64,000 nt of DNA, taken from the NCBI GenBank assembly GCA_018267195.1, contig JAFDYY010000008.1, positions 1 to 64,000 of the forward strand. The letters are read 5' to 3'. The notes under the pieces were generated by a model. The model did no database searches, was not told the DNA's origin, and saw only the letters and a list, made by a program, of their open reading frames with translations. Shown here piece after piece: positions 60,462-64,000 of this stretch. The DNA comes from Bacteroidota bacterium. Lineage in GTDB: Bacteria; Bacteroidota; Bacteroidia; Cytophagales; Cyclobacteriaceae. A program made the translations under genes and the position numbers. Within the stretch, counting starts at the first letter, position 1, and every line of letters begins with the position of its first letter.

Positions 60462-62567
60462 TTATGATACTTTTGAACCAGGAGCAACAATTTCACTGGG
60501 CTGCAACAATCTCAATTTTCCATCTTTATCCGATGCCATCAAAATCATGCCTTGCGATTCTACTCCCATAATTTTTCGTGGAGCAAGATTTACCAAAATG
60601 GTTACTTGTTTTCCAATCACTTCTTCGGGAGAGAAATGTTCAGCAATGCCGCTCATAACGGTGCGGGTATCAATACCTGTATCGACTTGAAGTTTTAAAA
60701 GTTTTTTTGATTTCTCTACACGCTCTGCTTTCAAAATTTTACCGATGCGGATATCCATTTTAGAAAAATCATCGAAAGATATTTCCGGTTTGGCTGGCTC
60801 GACCGGCTGGGCTAATTGTTCCATCATTTTCTTTTTGTCGTTCAGTTTTCTAATCTGTGTCTCAATTACCTCGTCTTCTACTTTTTCAAAAAGCAATTTT
60901 ACTTCACCGAGTTGATGACCAATTTTTAATAAAGAAGAACTTTCTGCATCGCTCCAATTTTCCAAAGAAAAATTCAACATGTCTTTCAATTTCTTTGAAG
61001 TGAAAGGTAAGAACGGTTCACAAACAATGGAAAGACTTGCAGCAATCTGTAAAGCTAAATTCAAAATCGTTCCTACTCTTGGCAAATCCGTTTTTGCCAA
61101 TTTCCACGGCTCGGTTTCGGCCAGATATTTATTTCCAAGACGGGCCAGGTCAATCAACTGTGCCGTGGCCTCGCGGAAGCGGTAATTCTCAATTGACTCC
61201 GCTATGCGCGATGGAAACTCTTTCAAATCAGCAATCACTTTTTGGTCAACATCGGTCAACGCACCGAGCGCAGGAATTTTATTGTCAAAATATTTTTGTG
61301 TGAGCACCAATGCGCGGTTCACAAAATTTCCGAAGATGGCAACGAGTTCATTGTTGTTCTTCGCCTGAAAATCTTTCCAGGTAAATTCACTGTCTTTCGT
61401 TTCGGGCAAATTGGTGAGCAACACATAACGTAGCACATCGGGCTTGTCAGGAAAATCTTCGAGATACTCGTGCATCTCAATCGACCAACCACGGCTTGTG
61501 CTCATCTTATCCCCTTCCAAATTCATAAACTCATTGGCCGGAACATTGTCGGGTAAAATATATTCACCTTCGGCATGGAGCATGATGGGGAAAATGATGC
61601 AATGAAAAACAATGTTGTCTTTACCGATGAAGTGAACCAACTTCGTTTCACCATCTTGCCAATACTTCTTCCAATCATCAACTTTTGGACTATTAAAAGT
61701 TGATTGAGGTGTTGCAAATTCTTTTTTGCCTTCGCTCAGTTCTTTAAACAACGCACGTGTGGCTGAGATGTACCCAATCGGTGCATCAAACCAAACGTAC
61801 AATACTTTTCCTTCGGCATTGGGCAACGGCACCTTTATTCCCCAATCTAAATCGCGGGTCATGGCGCGTGGTTGCAGGCCGGCATCTATCCACGATTTAC
61901 ATTGACCATACACATTTGTTTTCCAATCTTCTTTGTGCGAATCCAAAATCCATTCTTTCAACCAACCTTCGTAATTCTGCAAAGGCAAATACCAATGCTT
62001 TGTTGGGCGAAGCACGGGTGGTTTTCCCGACAAGGTAGAACGTGGGTTAATTAACTCGCTCGGGCTTAATGTTGAACCACATTTTTCGCATTGGTCGCCA
62101 TACGCATTCGGATGCCCACACTTGGGGCAAGTACCAACAATGTATCTATCCGCTAAAAAAACTTTTGCATCATCATCATAATATTGCTCCGATGTTTCTT
62201 CAGTGAGCAAACCCTTGTCATATATTTTTTTAAAAAACTGCTGCGAAGTTTCATGATGAATCGGCTCGCTCGTGCGATGATAAATATCAAACGACATTCC
62301 GAGTTTATGAAAGCAATCGCGAATCAACGCATCGTATTTATCAATGATAGCTTTGGGCGTTGTGTTTTCTTTTAACGCTTGGTTGGGAATGGCCGTGCCG
62401 TGTTCATCGCTACCGCTTACAAACACTACCTCTTTATTATTTAACCGCAGGTAGCGCACATACACATCGGCAGGAATGTATGCGCCCGCCAAGTGGCCAA
62501 TGTGTTTGGGACCGTTGGCATACGGCAAGGCAGCCGTAACCATGTATCGTTTATATTCTTTAGTCAT
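60462..62567 (-). CDS. metG: Methionyl-tRNA synthetase
   Basis: A 701-residue class I synthetase. HIGH motif in [15 protein letters not shown], two zinc-knuckle pairs [18 protein letters not shown], and the KMSKS loop as [10 protein letters not shown]. The anticodon-binding helical domain is followed by a C-terminal tRNA-binding domain (about 590-701, with [20 protein letters not shown]), which dimerises and improves tRNA binding in E. coli MetRS. It charges tRNA-Met and the initiator tRNA. Length is normal for the dimeric, zinc-binding type. The upstream histidine kinase ends 36 bases away on the same strand. Confidence 0.97.
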   Translation of the reverse strand: MTKEYKRYMVTAALPYANGPKHIGHLAGAYIPADVYVRYLRLNNKEVVFVSGSDEHGTAIPNQALKENTTPKAIIDKYDALIRDCFHKLGMSFDIYHRTSEPIHHETSQQFFKKIYDKGLLTEETSEQYYDDDAKVFLADRYIVGTCPKCGHPNAYGDQCEKCGSTLSPSELINPRSTLSGKPPVLRPTKHWYLPLQNYEGWLKEWILDSHKEDWKTNVYGQCKSWIDAGLQPRAMTRDLDWGIKVPLPNAEGKVLYVWFDAPIGYISATRALFKELSEGKKEFATPQSTFNSPKVDDWKKYWQDGETKLVHFIGKDNIVFHCIIFPIMLHAEGEYILPDNVPANEFMNLEGDKMSTSRGWSIEMHEYLEDFPDKPDVLRYVLLTNLPETKDSEFTWKDFQAKNNNELVAIFGNFVNRALVLTQKYFDNKIPALGALTDVDQKVIADLKEFPSRIAESIENYRFREATAQLIDLARLGNKYLAETEPWKLAKTDLPRVGTILNLALQIAASLSIVCEPFLPFTSKKLKDMLNFSLENWSDAESSSLLKIGHQLGEVKLLFEKVEDEVIETQIRKLNDKKKMMEQLAQPVEPAKPEISFDDFSKMDIRIGKILKAERVEKSKKLLKLQVDTGIDTRTVMSGIAEHFSPEEVIGKQVTILVNLAPRKIMGVESQGMILMASDKDGKLRLLQPSEIVAPGSKVS

Positions 62568-62603
62568 TAAATAGAAAAGAAACGCAAAGATGTGAAATGA
62601 AAA

Positions 62604-64000
62604 TCACATTATCGTGGTGGTTGATTCGGAGGTTTTTGGATCAGGTACATTCTCGGAAACGGTGTTAACAGGAGTATAGGCGGGCATCACCGGCAATACT
62701 ACTGAAAAGAGGGTGCCGTTATTATCGGAGCGTAATACGCTTATTTTTCCTTTCATTTTTTCAGCTGCCAAACGAGACAGGTATAATCCTATCCCGCCAA
62801 TTTCAGATCGCTCGGATGCCCGCACAAACATTTTAAAAATACTTTTAGTCAGATTGGCATCAATACCTATTCCGTTGTCTTCCACCAAAATTTTAACCAT
62901 CTCCCCCTCTCCGGCAATAGATACCTTTACAAACGGATTGATTCGTTCGGAGCTGTTGTAAAATTTAATGGCGTTGTCTATTAAATTCTCTAAAATAATT
63001 TTTACCAGCGAATAATCAGACACCACCTGGCAGCCGGGCTGCACCTCACTAGTAAAGGTAAGGCGGGGTGGTATTCCTTTCTTGCGCTCAAAAGCGAAAA
63101 TATCATCTATCATAGCCTGAAAATGGATGGGGCCGGCTGTCAGTTCAGAGGTATTGATGAGGTTAACAATCTGAAGCCGCGAAAGTGTGATATTGAGTTT
63201 ATCAATCGTTAAATCAAACTTTGAAAAAAAATGGATGGCCAATTTATCTTCTATGTCCATCATGGCTACGTTGCACAGGCCTTTAAGGGTTAGCAACGGG
63301 CCGCGGATGTCGTGCGAAGTTTTATAAATAAAATAATCGAGATCTTCATTAGCCCGGCTAAGCTCCTGGGTGCGTTCGGCCACTTTCTCTTCCAGTATGC
63401 GGTTATATTCTTCAATTTTATTTTTAGCAGCCGAAAGCTCGCGGTTAATTTTTTGTTGGTGCTTGGTAAAATAGAGCAAGATGGCAGCCAAGGTCATCAC
63501 CAGGCATGTAATCGCAAAAATAAAAATGTATTGCCGCTGCTGCTGCTTAATCATTTCTTTTTGCAAGGCCACCAGTTGGTCTTTTTTGGCAATGGTCTTT
63601 ATATTCTCCCGCTCGGCATAAGCCGTTTGTACCTTGGTTAAGTTGTTAATAAAGTTGGCGTTTATAACACTGTCTTGCAGCTTAATGTATTTTTCCTGAT
63701 AATATGATTTGTTTCTAAAATCACCCAATTGGCCATACAGTAGGTAATACAGTTCGTAAGCTTTCACTTGTAGTGATCTGAATTTGTTTCTGCGGGCAAT
63801 CCATTCTGCTTCGTGTAAATAATTAATGGCATTATCGAACTGCTTGCGATCTACCTCAAACTTGCTGAAGTAAAGCAAACATTCAATTTGAAACCGGATA
63901 TTATTTACGCGTTTGGCCACCTCATAAGCCTTTTTAAAATGAGGCTCGGCTTCGTTTAATAATTTGGAATCGAAAAGAGATACTCCGAGACCATATTCAC
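62604..64000 (-). CDS. TPR sensor histidine kinase, 5' end outside window
   Basis: The frame is open to the window edge; an internal GTG at 63920 is not the true start because TPR-like sequence (SLFDSKLLNEAEPHFKKAYE) continues before it. Visible order: TPR units, a linker with coiled coil, one membrane helix (IFIFAITCLVMTLAAILLYF), a coiled coil, the dimerisation domain with the phospho-accepting His in YKTSHDIRGPLLTLKGL, then the ATPase domain with VEDNGIGIDANL and GIGGIGLYLSRLAAEKM-like G boxes. This extracellular-TPR architecture is typical of Bacteroidota sensor kinases. No response regulator is visible. Confidence 0.9.
   Translation of the reverse strand, partial: EYGLGVSLFDSKLLNEAEPHFKKAYEVAKRVNNIRFQIECLLYFSKFEVDRKQFDNAINYLHEAEWIARRNKFRSLQVKAYELYYLLYGQLGDFRNKSYYQEKYIKLQDSVINANFINNLTKVQTAYAERENIKTIAKKDQLVALQKEMIKQQQRQYIFIFAITCLVMTLAAILLYFTKHQQKINRELSAAKNKIEEYNRILEEKVAERTQELSRANEDLDYFIYKTSHDIRGPLLTLKGLCNVAMMDIEDKLAIHFFSKFDLTIDKLNITLSRLQIVNLINTSELTAGPIHFQAMIDDIFAFERKKGIPPRLTFTSEVQPGCQVVSDYSLVKIILENLIDNAIKFYNSSERINPFVKVSIAGEGEMVKILVEDNGIGIDANLTKSIFKMFVRASERSEIGGIGLYLSRLAAEKMKGKISVLRSDNNGTLFSVVLPVMPAYTPVNTVSENVPDPKTSESTTTIM

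Overview
This window reads as a chromosome segment of a Bacteroidota bacterium, most likely of the order Cytophagales. The grounds are two type IX secretion (T9SS) C-terminal sorting domains (first gene, and 27600-31340), a short Bacteroidota-type primary sigma factor, bacillithiol synthesis (BshB1), family-typical proteins (DUF5916, DUF349, Bbp2-like porin), and promoter-like TAnnTTTG boxes in place of sigma-70 TATAAT boxes. The assignment is from family knowledge, not from a database search. Nearly all of the window is coding, with one tRNA gene and one long non-coding gap (55451-55958). I saw no insertion sequence, prophage, CRISPR array or replication origin.

Layout. 1-2495: the 3' end of a T9SS-sorted surface protein and a secreted caspase-like protein, then a terminator and tRNA-Thr. 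2712-12814: mostly minus-strand housekeeping genes (DUF349 protein, YqgE, bshB1-trxB, rpoD, pnp, rpsO, an LptF/LptG-type permease), with pdxH on the plus strand. 12974-21491: a TPR protein, a ceramidase-like protein, a RhlE-type helicase, a large ABCG-type transporter with an extra N-terminal region, a cytochrome c lipoprotein and a sugar-isomerase-like TIM barrel. 21582-27174: a PAS histidine kinase, a cupin, a PD40 propeller protein, an acyl-CoA ligase and a solitary PaaD. 27206-31340: an AT-rich block with a small lipoprotein and a thermolysin-type protease carrying four CUB-like domains. 31438-37331: a TPR protein, a DeaD-type helicase, a serine hydrolase, a second TIM-barrel protein and an unknown protein. 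37351-44162: an SDR, then kdnA / secreted HIT protein / kdnB, trmN6 and a DUF5916 protein. 44182-52635: GMC oxidoreductase plus a third TIM-barrel protein, a CoA-transferase, and a MacB-like efflux operon whose last gene encodes an FMN 2-hydroxyacid dehydrogenase. 52664-64000: porin and ammonium channel, a ClC channel with CBS domains, thrS, a small membrane protein, metG and a partial TPR histidine kinase.

Functional themes. (a) Envelope: kdnA/kdnB should turn Kdo into 8-amino-Kdo for lipopolysaccharide, and the gene between them encodes a HIT protein with a signal peptide, which is unusual. (b) Thiol redox: bshB1 and trxB sit five bases apart. (c) Oxidative sugar metabolism: three secreted or cytosolic TIM-barrel proteins, a GMC oxidoreductase and a lipoprotein cytochrome c resemble parts of Bacteroidota keto-sugar pathways. 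(d) Nitrogen uptake: amt and a porin are separated by two tandem hairpins sharing a loop sequence. The best candidate for something under-described is the kdnA-HIT-kdnB cluster; next are the ABC transporter fusion and the efflux/2-hydroxyacid-dehydrogenase operon.
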